Made by a program: the position numbers and the translations under genes. Positions 1-6,254 of a DNA stretch of 11,297 bases are shown in pieces. The notes beneath the pieces were generated by a model, which saw only the letters and a program-made list of their open reading frames with translations, made no database searches and was not told the origin of the DNA. This stretch comes from Coriobacteriia bacterium (GTDB lineage Bacteria > Actinomycetota > Coriobacteriia > Anaerosomatales > JAUVQN01). The first letter of the stretch is position 1; each line of letters opens with the position of its first letter. The stretch lies in NCBI GenBank assembly GCA_030598125.1, contig JAUVQN010000024.1:1-11297 (forward strand), given 5' to 3'.

Positions 1-20
1 AGCAGCGTCTGCATGGGCAT
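1..20 (-). CDS. Start of an unidentified gene, cut by the left edge
   Basis: On the minus strand an AGGGAG ribosome binding site (26-31) lies five bases before an ATG at 18-20. The frame then reads Met-Pro-Met-Gln-Thr-Leu before leaving the window. Six codons do not identify a product. The gene would be divergent from the antiporter gene on the other strand, and 21-179 would be the shared promoter region. The call rests only on the ribosome binding site, the start codon and the open frame, so it could be chance. Confidence 0.4.
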
Positions 21-107
21 ACGGTCTCCCTGCCAAGCCTGTCGGCTGCGGCCGCTCGCTGCGCTGCGCGCACGCGGGCACTAGAGCGATTCTACCCGTT
101 CTCGACA

Positions 108-123
108 TGCTACAGTGTGCCTG
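108..123 (+). promoter_or_regulatory. Extended -10 promoter of the antiporter gene
   Basis: TGC followed by TACAGT (111-116) is an extended -10 element; no convincing -35 hexamer is seen. The 16 bases match the tRNA-Ala promoter on the other strand (4438-4453) at 15 positions, including bases past the -10. Transcription would start near 122-123. That rules out the GTG at 117 as a start codon and supports the downstream start at 180. Confidence 0.5.
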
Positions 124-179
124 ACCAGGCTCGGGTCCGGCGCAGGCCGGTCGTAGCGTGCGACGGGAGGGTGCCCGCG

Positions 180-1934
180 GTGTTGCCCGACGACCTGTTC
201 GCGGGTGTCGCGTCCGGCGTCATCGTCCTCGGTCTCCTCGCCTGGCTCGGCTACCTCGGCGCACGCGTGGTGAACCGATTCAAGCTGCCCGCCGTGACCG
301 GATTCCTCGTGGTGGGCATCCTCCTCGGACCGAGCGGGATCAATCTGCTGTCCACCGAGACGCTCGAGAACCTGGGCTTCATCGAGCCGATGGCGCTGGG
401 GATCATCGTCTTCCTCATCGGCGAAGAGCTCACCGGCCGCATGCTGCGACGCCACCCCTGGCAGTTCTGGCTCACTTCGGCGCTGAACATCCTCCTGCCG
501 ACGCTCCTCGTCGGCTACGCCGTCTACCGCTACATCCCCGGGGAGCCCACACTCGCATGGGTCCTCGGCATCATCGCCATGTCCGGCGCTCCCGCCACCA
601 TCATGGCCGTCATCGCCGAGAAGCGTGCCCGCGGCGGGATATGCGACACCGTGCTGGGCTGTGCCGCGCTCGACAACATCGCGTGCGTGGTGGCGTTCGC
701 CATCGCGGTCCCGATCCTCCAGCTCGCCACCGGGATCACGACGTCGGCGACGGAAGCGGGCCTCGACATCGCGCAGGAGCTCCTCGGCGCGGTCGTCCTC
801 GGCGCGGTCGCCGGCGCGTTCATGGCGTGGCTCCTGAAGCGCGTGAGCGACCGCGGTGAGATCCTCGCGGTGACGCTCATCCACGTCGTGCTGGTCGTGG
901 CGATCGCCGAGGCGATCGGCGTCTCCGAGCTGCTCGCGCCGCTCGTGGCCGGAGTGACGCTCGCGACGTTCGAGGAACGCAGACAGACCCGGAGGCCGGT
1001 CTTCGAGTCCTTGCGATCCGTGGAGTTCGTCGTCTACATCCTCTTCTTCACGATCGCGGGAGCGAGCCTGAACCTCTCCGCGGTCGTCGCCGGCGGCGTG
1101 CTCGTCGTCATCTACATCGTCGCGAGGGCGCTCGGCAAGATCGGCGCCGGCTTCCTCGGGGGGCTCACGCAGAGCATGACGCCGAACGAGTCGCTCTGGC
1201 TCGGGCTCAGCATGCTGCCCCAGGCGGGCGTCGCGGTAGGCCTCGGCCTGGCGGCCGCACAGGCCTTCCCCGAGGTGGGCGCGACGATCAACGCAGTCGT
1301 CCTCGCGGCCGTCGTCGTCTTCGAGCTGACCGGCCCGCTCGCCACACAGCAGGCCATCCAGCGCGTGGCGACCTGCGAGTACATCCCGCCCGAGGGCGAG
1401 ACCGACATCGCCCCGGAGAGGGCCACCGTGCTCGTCCCGGTGAGCTACGCCTTCAGCGACGAGCGGCTCCTCTTCCTACTGCACATGACGTCGGCCGGTC
1501 GCCCCAACGCGCGTTTCGTGCTCACCAAGATCGTGACGCACACGCGCCCGATCACCCGGCAGTCGGCCGTGAGGAAGGGCCGCGACATCCTCGAGGATCT
1601 GAAGGAAGCCGCCGAAGATGCCGGCTACGAAGTCGAGACTCGGCTCGTCGAAGCACCGAGTGTGGGCCCGGCGCTCTCGCAGCTCGCCCGCCAGATGGAC
1701 GCCGAACTCGTCGTCATCGGCTCCGGACAGGAGCGCCGCTTCCTGAGACGTTCTCTTCTGAAGGGACCGATGCACAAGATCCTCGACGATGTCTCCGCGC
1801 CGGTCCTCGTCGTGCCGGAACGTTTCGAGTCTCACGAGGAGGACGGCGTGAGCGAGCCAGTGCTCGTCCCGATCGCCGACCCGGACGCTGACGCCGTCTC
1901 CCTCGAGGATCCCGAGGACACGGTCGCGCCCTAG
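180..1934 (+). CDS. CPA2-family cation/proton antiporter fused to a universal-stress (UspA-like) domain
   Basis: Membrane transporter expected to exchange Na+ or K+ for protons. Residues about 1-405 form a hydrophobic array of roughly a dozen membrane segments typical of the sodium/hydrogen exchanger domain (Kef-type), with a KLPAVTGFLVVGILLGPSG segment near the N-terminus, as in KefB-like proteins. Residues about 414-548 form a cytoplasmic UspA-like domain, starting at ATVLVPV and ending with the VVIGSG...SAPVLVVP pattern; the nucleotide-binding glycines look partly degenerate. An acidic tail follows. Start: the frame is open from a GTG at 117, but GGGAGG at 165-170 sits nine bases before GTG 180 (TTG 183 is the alternative), and the likely transcription start lies near 122. 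This gives 584 residues. The gene converges on the amidotransferase gene, with 45 bp between stops and no clear terminator. The ion transported cannot be told from sequence. A KefC-like TrkA-N domain is absent; the Usp domain takes its place as the likely sensor. Confidence 0.88.
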   Translation: MLPDDLFAGVASGVIVLGLLAWLGYLGARVVNRFKLPAVTGFLVVGILLGPSGINLLSTETLENLGFIEPMALGIIVFLIGEELTGRMLRRHPWQFWLTSALNILLPTLLVGYAVYRYIPGEPTLAWVLGIIAMSGAPATIMAVIAEKRARGGICDTVLGCAALDNIACVVAFAIAVPILQLATGITTSATEAGLDIAQELLGAVVLGAVAGAFMAWLLKRVSDRGEILAVTLIHVVLVVAIAEAIGVSELLAPLVAGVTLATFEERRQTRRPVFESLRSVEFVVYILFFTIAGASLNLSAVVAGGVLVVIYIVARALGKIGAGFLGGLTQSMTPNESLWLGLSMLPQAGVAVGLGLAAAQAFPEVGATINAVVLAAVVVFELTGPLATQQAIQRVATCEYIPPEGETDIAPERATVLVPVSYAFSDERLLFLLHMTSAGRPNARFVLTKIVTHTRPITRQSAVRKGRDILEDLKEAAEDAGYEVETRLVEAPSVGPALSQLARQMDAELVVIGSGQERRFLRRSLLKGPMHKILDDVSAPVLVVPERFESHEEDGVSEPVLVPIADPDADAVSLEDPEDTVAP

Positions 1935-1979
1935 CGCGAGCCCGATCGCGTCCCACAGCGTCGACCGACCGAGCTCGGA

Positions 1980-2666
1980 TCAGCCCGCGACTGCGTCCAG
2001 GAAGTCGAACAGCACCGCGTTCGCCCGAGCGTAGCGATCCGGCGCGCCCGCGATGTCCTCCGGCACCTGCACGAACGGACCGGGCTCCGCGGAGTCTTCG
2101 CGACACTCGCGCAGCAGCGCCTCGACACCGTCCGGCGTCGATTCGAGGTGGAATTGCAGTCCCACGACGCGGCCGTCGCCCGTCGCGAACGCCTGGTTGT
2201 CGCACGCCTCACTCGACGCGAGACGGCTGGAGCCGTCGGGGATCCCGAACGTGTCGCCATGCCAGTGGAAGGCATCGAAGCGACCGGGAAGCCCCAGCTC
2301 GGGAGCGTGGACGGTGGTCGAACGTGCGACGGGGAACCAGCCGATCTCCTTCTCCGGCGCACGGGTCACGTCCGCACCCATGACGTCCGCGACGAGCTGC
2401 GCTCCGAGACAGATGCCGAGCACCCGGGTGTCGCCGCCGACCGCCTCGGCGATGAGGCGCTTCTCGGCAGTCAGCCACGGATGCTCGCGCTCGTCGTGTG
2501 CGCCCATCGGCCCGCCCATCACGACGAGCCAGTCGAAGCTCGCTCGGGACGGCAGGTCACCCTTCCAGGCCATATGACCCCGTGCCTCATGCCCACGCGA
2601 CCGCGCCCAGTCACCGATCGCCCCGGGTCCCTCGAAGGGCACGTGCTGTACCCACGCGATGCGCAT
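1980..2666 (-). CDS. Class I glutamine amidotransferase-like protein (GMP-synthase GATase-like)
   Basis: A 228-residue single-domain protein of the class I glutamine amidotransferase fold, predicted cytoplasmic. The nucleophile elbow GICLGAQ places the catalytic Cys at 86, and GLQFHLE supplies His173 and Glu175, so the triad is complete. The MGGPMG loop (50-55) is the family oxyanion-region motif. No synthetase domain is attached. Free-standing members of this family may hydrolyse glutamine or gamma-glutamyl compounds, but the substrate cannot be inferred here. Start: ATG 2664-2666 has AGGAGA four bases upstream; the frame stays open further upstream, but that stretch reads as low-complexity Arg-rich sequence. 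The gene is divergent from nhaA, with 214 bp between the starts. Confidence 0.88.
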   Translation of the reverse strand: MRIAWVQHVPFEGPGAIGDWARSRGHEARGHMAWKGDLPSRASFDWLVVMGGPMGAHDEREHPWLTAEKRLIAEAVGGDTRVLGICLGAQLVADVMGADVTRAPEKEIGWFPVARSTTVHAPELGLPGRFDAFHWHGDTFGIPDGSSRLASSEACDNQAFATGDGRVVGLQFHLESTPDGVEALLRECREDSAEPGPFVQVPEDIAGAPDRYARANAVLFDFLDAVAG

Positions 2667-2718
2667 CCCGTCTCCTGTCCGTCTGTCGGTCCGAAGCGCC
2701 AAGACACACGCCACGCTC

Positions 2719-2724
2719 ATCCTA
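2719..2724 (-). promoter_or_regulatory. Possible -10 box for the amidotransferase gene
   Basis: TAGGAT on the minus strand lies 52 bases upstream of the amidotransferase ATG, in the intergenic region shared with nhaA. No good -35 hexamer accompanies it, so this is weak. Confidence 0.25.
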
Positions 2725-2795
2725 CGCGGCGCGTGTCGCGGCACCGTGTCGCGCGCCCGACCCCCGCGGCGGGCCGGCCCGATCGACGCGGACGG

Positions 2796-2824
2796 TTCAA
2801 CCCGACGTCGGCGTGCGTGATAAT
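2796..2824 (+). promoter_or_regulatory. Sigma-70-type promoter of nhaA
   Basis: TTCAAC (2796-2801) and GATAAT (2819-2824) are separated by 17 bases. The -10 hexamer matches consensus at five of six positions. The transcript would start near 2831, leaving a leader of about 50 bases before the nhaA ATG. Confidence 0.55.
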
Positions 2825-2880
2825 GGCTGCGGTCCGCACCGGAGCCACGACACTGTGCCCGACGGAGAGAGCCGGGACGA

Positions 2881-4281
2881 ATGACCGAGGACGAACAGCC
2901 CCAGACCTTCCCCGAGCGCGTAGGTGAGTACGTCTTCGGCGCGAGAAGGAGCTTCAACGAGTTCCTGCACCTGGAGACGTCGGGTGCCGTCGTCCTGCTC
3001 ATCGCCACCGTGGCCGCGCTCGTGCTCGCCAACTCCGCGTGGGGAGAAGCCTACGAAGAGCTCTGGCACATCGAACTGGGCTTCAAGCTCGGCGACATCG
3101 TCGAGACGCAATCGCTCCTCCACTGGATCGACGATGGGCTCATGGCGCTCTTCTTCTTCGTCGTGGGGCTCGAAATCAAGCGGGAGTTCATCGTCGGCGA
3201 GCTCGCGGAGCCGCGCAAAGCGGCACTGCCGATCGCCGCGGCCATCGGGGGCATGGCCGTGCCGGCTCTCATCTACGTCGCCATCAACCTCGGCACCCAG
3301 ACGCAGGGAGGCTGGGGCATCCCCATGGCGACCGACATCGCGTTCGTCCTCGGCGTGGTCGCACTACTGGGCAGCCGCATACCGGCGTCCGCGAAGGTCT
3401 TCATCACCGCACTCGCCATCGTCGACGACATCGGCGCCGTGCTCGTGATCGCGGTCTTCTACACGGCGGAGATCACGTGGGCCTGGCTCGCACTCGTGGT
3501 GGTACTGCTGCTCGTCCTCGTCTTCCTCAACCGGATGGGCGTGATGGCGCCGCTCCCGTACGCCCTCGTCGGCTCGGTCGTCTGGTTCGCCTTCTTCCAG
3601 TCCGGCGTGCACGCCACGATCGCCGGCGTGCTCGTCGCGTTCACCATCCCCGCCCGGGCCCGCATCTCGCCGATGCAGTTCGTGGGCTGGGCGAAGGAGA
3701 AGCTCGAGGACATCGTCGATGCCGAGGTGCCCGGTGCGCACGTGCTGGAGAGCGACGACCAGCAACTCATGGCTGCGGAGATCCGCTCGGAGACGCTTCA
3801 CATGCAGGCGCCGCTGCAGCGGATCGAGCATGTCCTCCTTCCATTCACGACCTTCGTGGTACTGCCCCTCTTCGCACTCGCGAACGCGGGTGTCCGCTTC
3901 GTCGGCGAGCCGGTGCTCGAGTACCTCACCGAACCTGTGAGTCTCGGCATCATCGCCGGGCTCGTCCTCGGCAAGCAGATCGGCGTGACGGCGTTCTCGT
4001 GGCTCGCCGTGAGGCTCAAGATCGCCGAACTCCCCCCCGGCGTGCACTGGACGCACGTGTACGGTCTCGGTGTGCTCGCGGGCATCGGTTTCACGATGGC
4101 GCTCTTCATCTCCGGTCTCGCGTTCCGAGCGGAGCTCCTGGTGACCGAGGCGAAGCTCGCCATCCTGGTCGCGTCGCTCATCGCCGGCGTCTGGGGCTAC
4201 GCGTACCTGCGGTACGCGACGCGCGGGCGCGACGCCGGCGTGGCCGAGGTCGCGGAGACGGCGGTCGAGAGCGCGACGTGA
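2881..4281 (+). CDS. nhaA: Na+/H+ antiporter NhaA
   Basis: Inner-membrane electrogenic antiporter that expels Na+ (or Li+) in exchange for protons. The 466 residues contain the family's conserved blocks: GLMALFFFVVGLEIKREF (about 86-103), MATDIAFVLG (149-158) with Asp152, and ALAIVDDIGAV (177-187) with the paired ion-binding aspartates Asp182 and Asp183. GLVLGKQIG near 358-366 carries the lysine matching the one in helix 10 of E. coli NhaA. A hydrophilic insert around residues 260-320, rich in charged residues, lies before the C-terminal helices and makes the protein longer than E. coli NhaA (388 residues). Start: ATG 2881 follows GGAGAG, with somewhat long spacing. The gene has its own promoter upstream and a strong hairpin terminator 15 bases after the stop, so it is probably monocistronic. 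Confidence 0.95.
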   Translation: MTEDEQPQTFPERVGEYVFGARRSFNEFLHLETSGAVVLLIATVAALVLANSAWGEAYEELWHIELGFKLGDIVETQSLLHWIDDGLMALFFFVVGLEIKREFIVGELAEPRKAALPIAAAIGGMAVPALIYVAINLGTQTQGGWGIPMATDIAFVLGVVALLGSRIPASAKVFITALAIVDDIGAVLVIAVFYTAEITWAWLALVVVLLLVLVFLNRMGVMAPLPYALVGSVVWFAFFQSGVHATIAGVLVAFTIPARARISPMQFVGWAKEKLEDIVDAEVPGAHVLESDDQQLMAAEIRSETLHMQAPLQRIEHVLLPFTTFVVLPLFALANAGVRFVGEPVLEYLTEPVSLGIIAGLVLGKQIGVTAFSWLAVRLKIAELPPGVHWTHVYGLGVLAGIGFTMALFISGLAFRAELLVTEAKLAILVASLIAGVWGYAYLRYATRGRDAGVAEVAETAVESAT

Positions 4282-4296
4282 GAGCTCCTCACGCAA

Positions 4297-4322
4297 GAGA
4301 CCCCGGCCTGTGCCGGGGTCTC
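4297..4322. terminator. Bidirectional hairpin terminator between nhaA and tRNA-Ala
   Basis: A perfect 11-bp stem (GAGACCCCGGC, 4297-4307, pairing with 4312-4322) has a 4-base loop. It lies 15 bases after the nhaA stop on the plus strand and 8 bases after the tRNA-Ala 3' end on the minus strand. There is no clear T-run on either side. Confidence 0.75.
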
Positions 4323-4330
4323 GTGGGTGC

Positions 4331-4405
4331 TGGTGGACGAGAAGGGAATCGAACCCTCAACCCCCTGCCTGCAAAGCAGGTGCGCTCCCGTTGCGCCACT
4401 CGCCC
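4331..4405 (-). tRNA. tRNA-Ala (anticodon UGC)
   Basis: The minus strand folds into a full cloverleaf of 75 bases with encoded CCA (4331-4333). The acceptor stem GGGCGAG pairs with CTCGTCC and contains the G3-U70 wobble pair that identifies alanine tRNAs. The anticodon stem CCTGC/GCAGG encloses loop TTTGCAG, anticodon TGC. The T arm contains TTCGATT. A bidirectional terminator lies immediately downstream. Confidence 0.95.
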
Positions 4406-4437
4406 TAGGGGATATCGCCCGCCGACCGGGCTGCGAG

Positions 4438-4453
4438 CAGGCACACTATAGCA
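4438..4453 (-). promoter_or_regulatory. Extended -10 promoter of tRNA-Ala
   Basis: On the minus strand TGC is followed by TATAGT (4445-4450), about 39 bases upstream of the tRNA 5' end. No good -35 hexamer is visible. The 16-base block is nearly identical to the antiporter promoter at 108-123 (15 of 16), differing only inside the -10 hexamer. Confidence 0.55.
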
Positions 4454-4520
4454 CGGTTTCACTGCAGCCCAGCGGGGGTACGCACCCTGCGAACGGCCGC
4501 CTGAGCGAGAAGGAGACGCG

Positions 4521-5021
4521 ATGGATCCGATACTGTCCCGCCGCAGCATCCGGAAGTACACGGACGAGCCCGTCTCGGACGAGGACCTGCACTACTTCCT
4601 CGAAGCCGCGATGGCGGCCCCTTCGGCAGGCAACCAGCAGCCCTGGCACTTCGTGGTGGTGCGCGATCGTGCGACGCTTGACGCGGTACCCGACCTCCAT
4701 CCGCATGCCCGGATGATGCGACAGGCGCAGGCGGCGATCCTCGTGTGCGGCGGAACGGGGGGACTGACGCACCCTCACCACATGCCGCACGACTGCTCTG
4801 CCGCGACCCAGAACATCCTGCTCGCCATCGAGTCCCGCGGTCTCGGCGGCGTGTGGCTCGGCGTCTACCCGAACGAGGACAGGGTCGAGGGGATGCGCGA
4901 GCTGTTCGGGGTGCGCGAGCCCTACGTGCCGTTCTCGCTCATCGCGATCGGCCACCCGGCGGAGACGAAACCGCCCTCGGAACGCTTCGACGGGAAACGG
5001 GTGCACTCTGAGCGCTGGTAG
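4521..5021 (+). CDS. Nitroreductase-family flavoprotein
   Basis: Predicted cytoplasmic FMN-dependent oxidoreductase of 166 residues, a usual size for short single-domain members. The N-terminal RRSIRKY (7-13) and PSAGNQQPWHFVVV (34-47) are the family's FMN-phosphate and isoalloxazine contact segments. AATQNILLAIESRGLGGVWLG (about 94-114) is the conserved helix and loop at the dimer interface. Substrates of such enzymes range from nitroaromatics and quinones to flavin fragments, and the sequence does not specify which. Start: ATG 4521 has AGGAG five bases upstream. The gene is divergent from tRNA-Ala and followed by a long gene-free stretch whose hairpin at 5104-5129 could act as its terminator. 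Confidence 0.9.
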   Translation: MDPILSRRSIRKYTDEPVSDEDLHYFLEAAMAAPSAGNQQPWHFVVVRDRATLDAVPDLHPHARMMRQAQAAILVCGGTGGLTHPHHMPHDCSAATQNILLAIESRGLGGVWLGVYPNEDRVEGMRELFGVREPYVPFSLIAIGHPAETKPPSERFDGKRVHSERW

Positions 5022-5413
5022 GCTTCACCGGGCATAGTCAGGCCCGAGGCGACCTTCGCACCGCTCGAGCCTCCCGACTTTTGGGATTCAGTCGAAGGTT
5101 CTCGGCCGAGTGAGTGGTCCCTCTCGGCCTCACCTCGAGTCTCTCGCAGGAGCTTATGCCCGATCTCCCGGGGACCGTGGATGCACTGGTTCACGCAACC
5201 ACGCGATGTCCCTGTCCCGTCGTCCGGGAGTCTTCATCTGCCGCCTCGGGCCAAACCTGGGTTCTGCTCTACCGTCTATTGGCTCGCGTCACCCTCTCAG
5301 CGACATGGCCACCTGGCTGCCGGCGTGTCGCGCGCCGGCCTTCCGCTACCAGCTATATACCCGCCCGAGACCCACGCTCCCCGGCGGACGGGCATTCCCG
5401 ACGCGGTTCCCGC
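5022..5413. other. Gene-free stretch rich in inverted repeats; possible structured RNA of unknown family
   Basis: No open frame here resembles a protein. Several helices can be drawn: ACCTTCG with CGAAGGT around 5052-5098; a 7-bp stem GGCCGAG/CTCGGCC (5104-5110 with 5123-5129); a GTGG.TGC/GCA.CCAC hairpin near 5177-5200; and a 7-bp GCCGGCG-type stem near 5318-5338. CGGGCATA near 5030 pairs with TATGCCCG near 5155-5165, closing about 130 bases. Palindromic TATATA at 5354-5359 could be part of a promoter on either strand. I find no tmRNA, RNase P, SRP or known riboswitch signature. Part of it may simply be terminators for the flanking convergent genes. Confidence 0.35.
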
Positions 5414-5821
5414 TCACTCCAAGGCGTCGAGCTCCCCGGAGAGCACATCCTCCTCGACGGCGCCCACGTATCGGTTCACTTCTGTTCCAGAAGAGTCCAC
5501 GAGCACGAACGTCGGCACGAACTGTACGCCGAACTCCTTGGTCTGCTCGCTGAAGGACGCGTCGTCGGCGTTCAGGACGGCGAAGTGGACGCGTTCTCCG
5601 TACTCCGAGTACAGCCTGTCGACCACAGGCTCCATCTGGATGCACGTGGGTCAACTGTCCGTGTAGAACTCGTACATGACGGCTTCGCCGTCCGCGGGCA
5701 GCTCGCCACGAGGGACATCGGACGCATCGTCGGCGCCACCGCCCGAACAGCCCCAGGCTCCAAGGGAGAGCACGATGAGCGCCGCCGCGATCGCTACCGA
5801 GCCGGGCCTTCTTCTCGTCAT
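5414..5821 (-). CDS. Thioredoxin-like lipoprotein, predicted selenoprotein (in-frame TGA = Sec57)
   Basis: Predicted membrane-anchored, extracytoplasmic thiol/selenol-disulfide oxidoreductase of 135 residues. ATG 5819-5821 follows AGGAGG (5826-5831) at four bases. Residues 1-25 form a signal peptide (MTRRR, hydrophobic core, GAWGC) with Cys25 as the likely lipid anchor, and a Gly/Asp-rich linker follows. VMYEFYTDS leads to an in-frame TGA (5651-5653, codon 57), then Pro-Thr-Cys60, where thioredoxin-fold proteins carry Cys-x-x-Cys. The frame continues through LNADDA and FVPTFVLVD (cis-proline Pro103) to a TGA stop at 5414-5416. A SECIS-like hairpin lies 19 bases after the internal TGA. I infer selenocysteine: the homology continues in the same frame on both sides, and the missing residue is exactly the nucleophile. 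Alternatives are a sequencing error or nonsense mutation of a Cys codon (TGC/TGT). The Sec machinery (selA, selB, selC, selD) is not in the window. Confidence 0.85.
5613..5631 (-). promoter_or_regulatory. Bacterial SECIS element for the selenothioredoxin-like gene
   Basis: On the minus strand AGCCTGT pairs perfectly with ACAGGCT, giving a 7-bp stem with a five-base GGTCG loop. It starts 19 bases after the in-frame TGA, inside the coding sequence, so the first loop G has 26 bases between it and the TGA. Bacterial SECIS hairpins bind the elongation factor SelB through an apical loop containing conserved guanines (GGUC in E. coli fdhF). The loop composition and distance fit that model. Confidence 0.75.
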
Positions 5822-5954
5822 GTCGCCTCCTGGATCGTGGTCCGCCTTGCGCGACCCCGCCTGAGCGGGAGTCCCTCAAGTGAGAGTATCCCCCGACGCA
5901 CGGAAGGCTGTCGGCCGAGACGACACGCGTTGGGGTGGTCTGGGTCGGATGGGG

Positions 5955-5960
5955 TAGGAT
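5955..5960 (+). promoter_or_regulatory. Possible -10 box for a non-coding RNA
   Basis: TAGGAT on the plus strand has the key TA...AT positions of a -10 hexamer. The best -35 candidate, TTGGGG at 5930-5935, has a long 19-base spacer. Predicted start is near 5967, just before a strong hairpin. Confidence 0.3.
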
Positions 5961-5966
5961 GCAGAT

Positions 5967-6195
5967 AGAGCATTCGTTCTCAAGATCCGATCAGGGGGGA
6001 TCAAGAACGAAGGTGCGAGACGCGTCCAAGCTTGGGGGTGAGGGGCGCCGCCCCTTCTGTAGCGCACATCTCGCAGCCGCTGCGGTTCCGTTGGTGCTGG
6101 CTCCAACCGTGTGAACAATGGCCGGCTGCCCCTCACTCCCAGGACACGACCCGCTCATGCAGCGAGGGCCCCCGCCGGGGCCCTCGCTGCGTCTT
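5967..6195 (+). ncRNA. Candidate structured non-coding RNA, family not recognised
   Basis: About 230 bases without a credible protein, between a -10-like box and a strong terminator-like hairpin. Hairpin 1 pairs 5973-5980 with 6004-6011 (8 bp) and 5984-5988 with 5998-6002 (5 bp). A long-range 14-bp helix, with one G-U pair, joins 6033-6046 to 6128-6141. Inside it an arm pairs GTTGG (6090-6094) with CCAAC (6103-6107). The RNA would end at the 6159-6190 hairpin. No coding gene follows on the plus strand, so a riboswitch is unlikely and a trans-acting RNA is the better guess. The SRP RNA apical motif, tmRNA tRNA-like end and RNase P conserved blocks are not seen. The helices could also form from the minus strand, where the region lies between the cytochrome stop and the start of the thioredoxin-like gene. 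The rest of the 433-bp gap (5822-5966) contains only the ribosome binding site and leader of the thioredoxin-like gene and a small CCCGC/GCGGG hairpin at 5856-5869. Confidence 0.4.
6159..6190. terminator. Strong hairpin terminator
   Basis: GCAGCGAGGGCCCC (6159-6172) pairs perfectly with 6177-6190 over 14 bp with a CGCC loop. The plus-strand flank is moderately T-rich (GTCTTCGTCTC). It can end the cytochrome transcript on the minus strand, 64 bases past its stop, and the proposed non-coding RNA on the plus strand. Confidence 0.8.
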
Positions 6196-6254
6196 CGTCT
6201 CGTCGGCCTCGCGACCTGGGTCGACCGTACGGCCGTCAGGTGAGAAGTGTGCGC

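Noticed and set aside
117..179. Extension of the antiporter to GTG 117
   Set aside because: The -10 box ends at 116, so this codon would precede transcription. The extra residues are Arg-rich, and a good ribosome binding site serves GTG 180.
81..884. 267-residue minus-strand frame over the antiporter gene
   Set aside because: Charged low-complexity translation, antisense to a clear transporter; no family resemblance.
3364..4296. 310-residue open frame antisense to nhaA
   Set aside because: Composition is dominated by Arg, His, Glu and Asp, the usual antisense image of a GC-rich membrane protein. NhaA on the other strand has unmistakable motifs.
3039..4451. 470-residue open frame overlapping nhaA on the same strand
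   Set aside because: Its translation is Arg/Ala/His-rich low complexity with no domain, a shadow of nhaA caused by GC-rich third positions. It also runs through the terminator and tRNA-Ala.
5104..5129. 7-bp GGCCGAG/CTCGGCC hairpin as the definite terminator of the nitroreductase gene
   Set aside because: It is 83 bases past the stop, has a 12-base loop and no T-run; recorded only as part of the structured gene-free stretch.
5354..5359. TATATA as a firm promoter
   Set aside because: It is palindromic, so strand is undefined, and neither side has a usable -35 hexamer at the right distance.
5414..5635. 73-residue thioredoxin fragment starting at an internal Met as the true gene
   Set aside because: That Met lies after the active site, without a ribosome binding site, and would give half a fold. 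The same frame upstream of the TGA encodes the signal peptide, first strand and a proper AGGAGG start.
5114..5968. 284-residue plus-strand open frame spanning the gene-free stretch and antisense to the thioredoxin-like gene
   Set aside because: Shows no domain, has no ribosome binding site, and opposes a gene with clear signal peptide and active-site features.
5876..6136. 86-residue minus-strand open frame over the candidate RNA
   Set aside because: Pro/Arg-rich with no recognisable features and no good start signal; the helices explain the sequence better.
5967..6195. Assignment of this region to SRP RNA, tmRNA, RNase P RNA or an actinobacterial 6C RNA
   Set aside because: The conserved SRP apical motif, the tRNA-like end of tmRNA and the RNase P core blocks are absent. 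One minus-strand loop has a run of six C, but a second C-rich loop required for 6C RNA is not evident.
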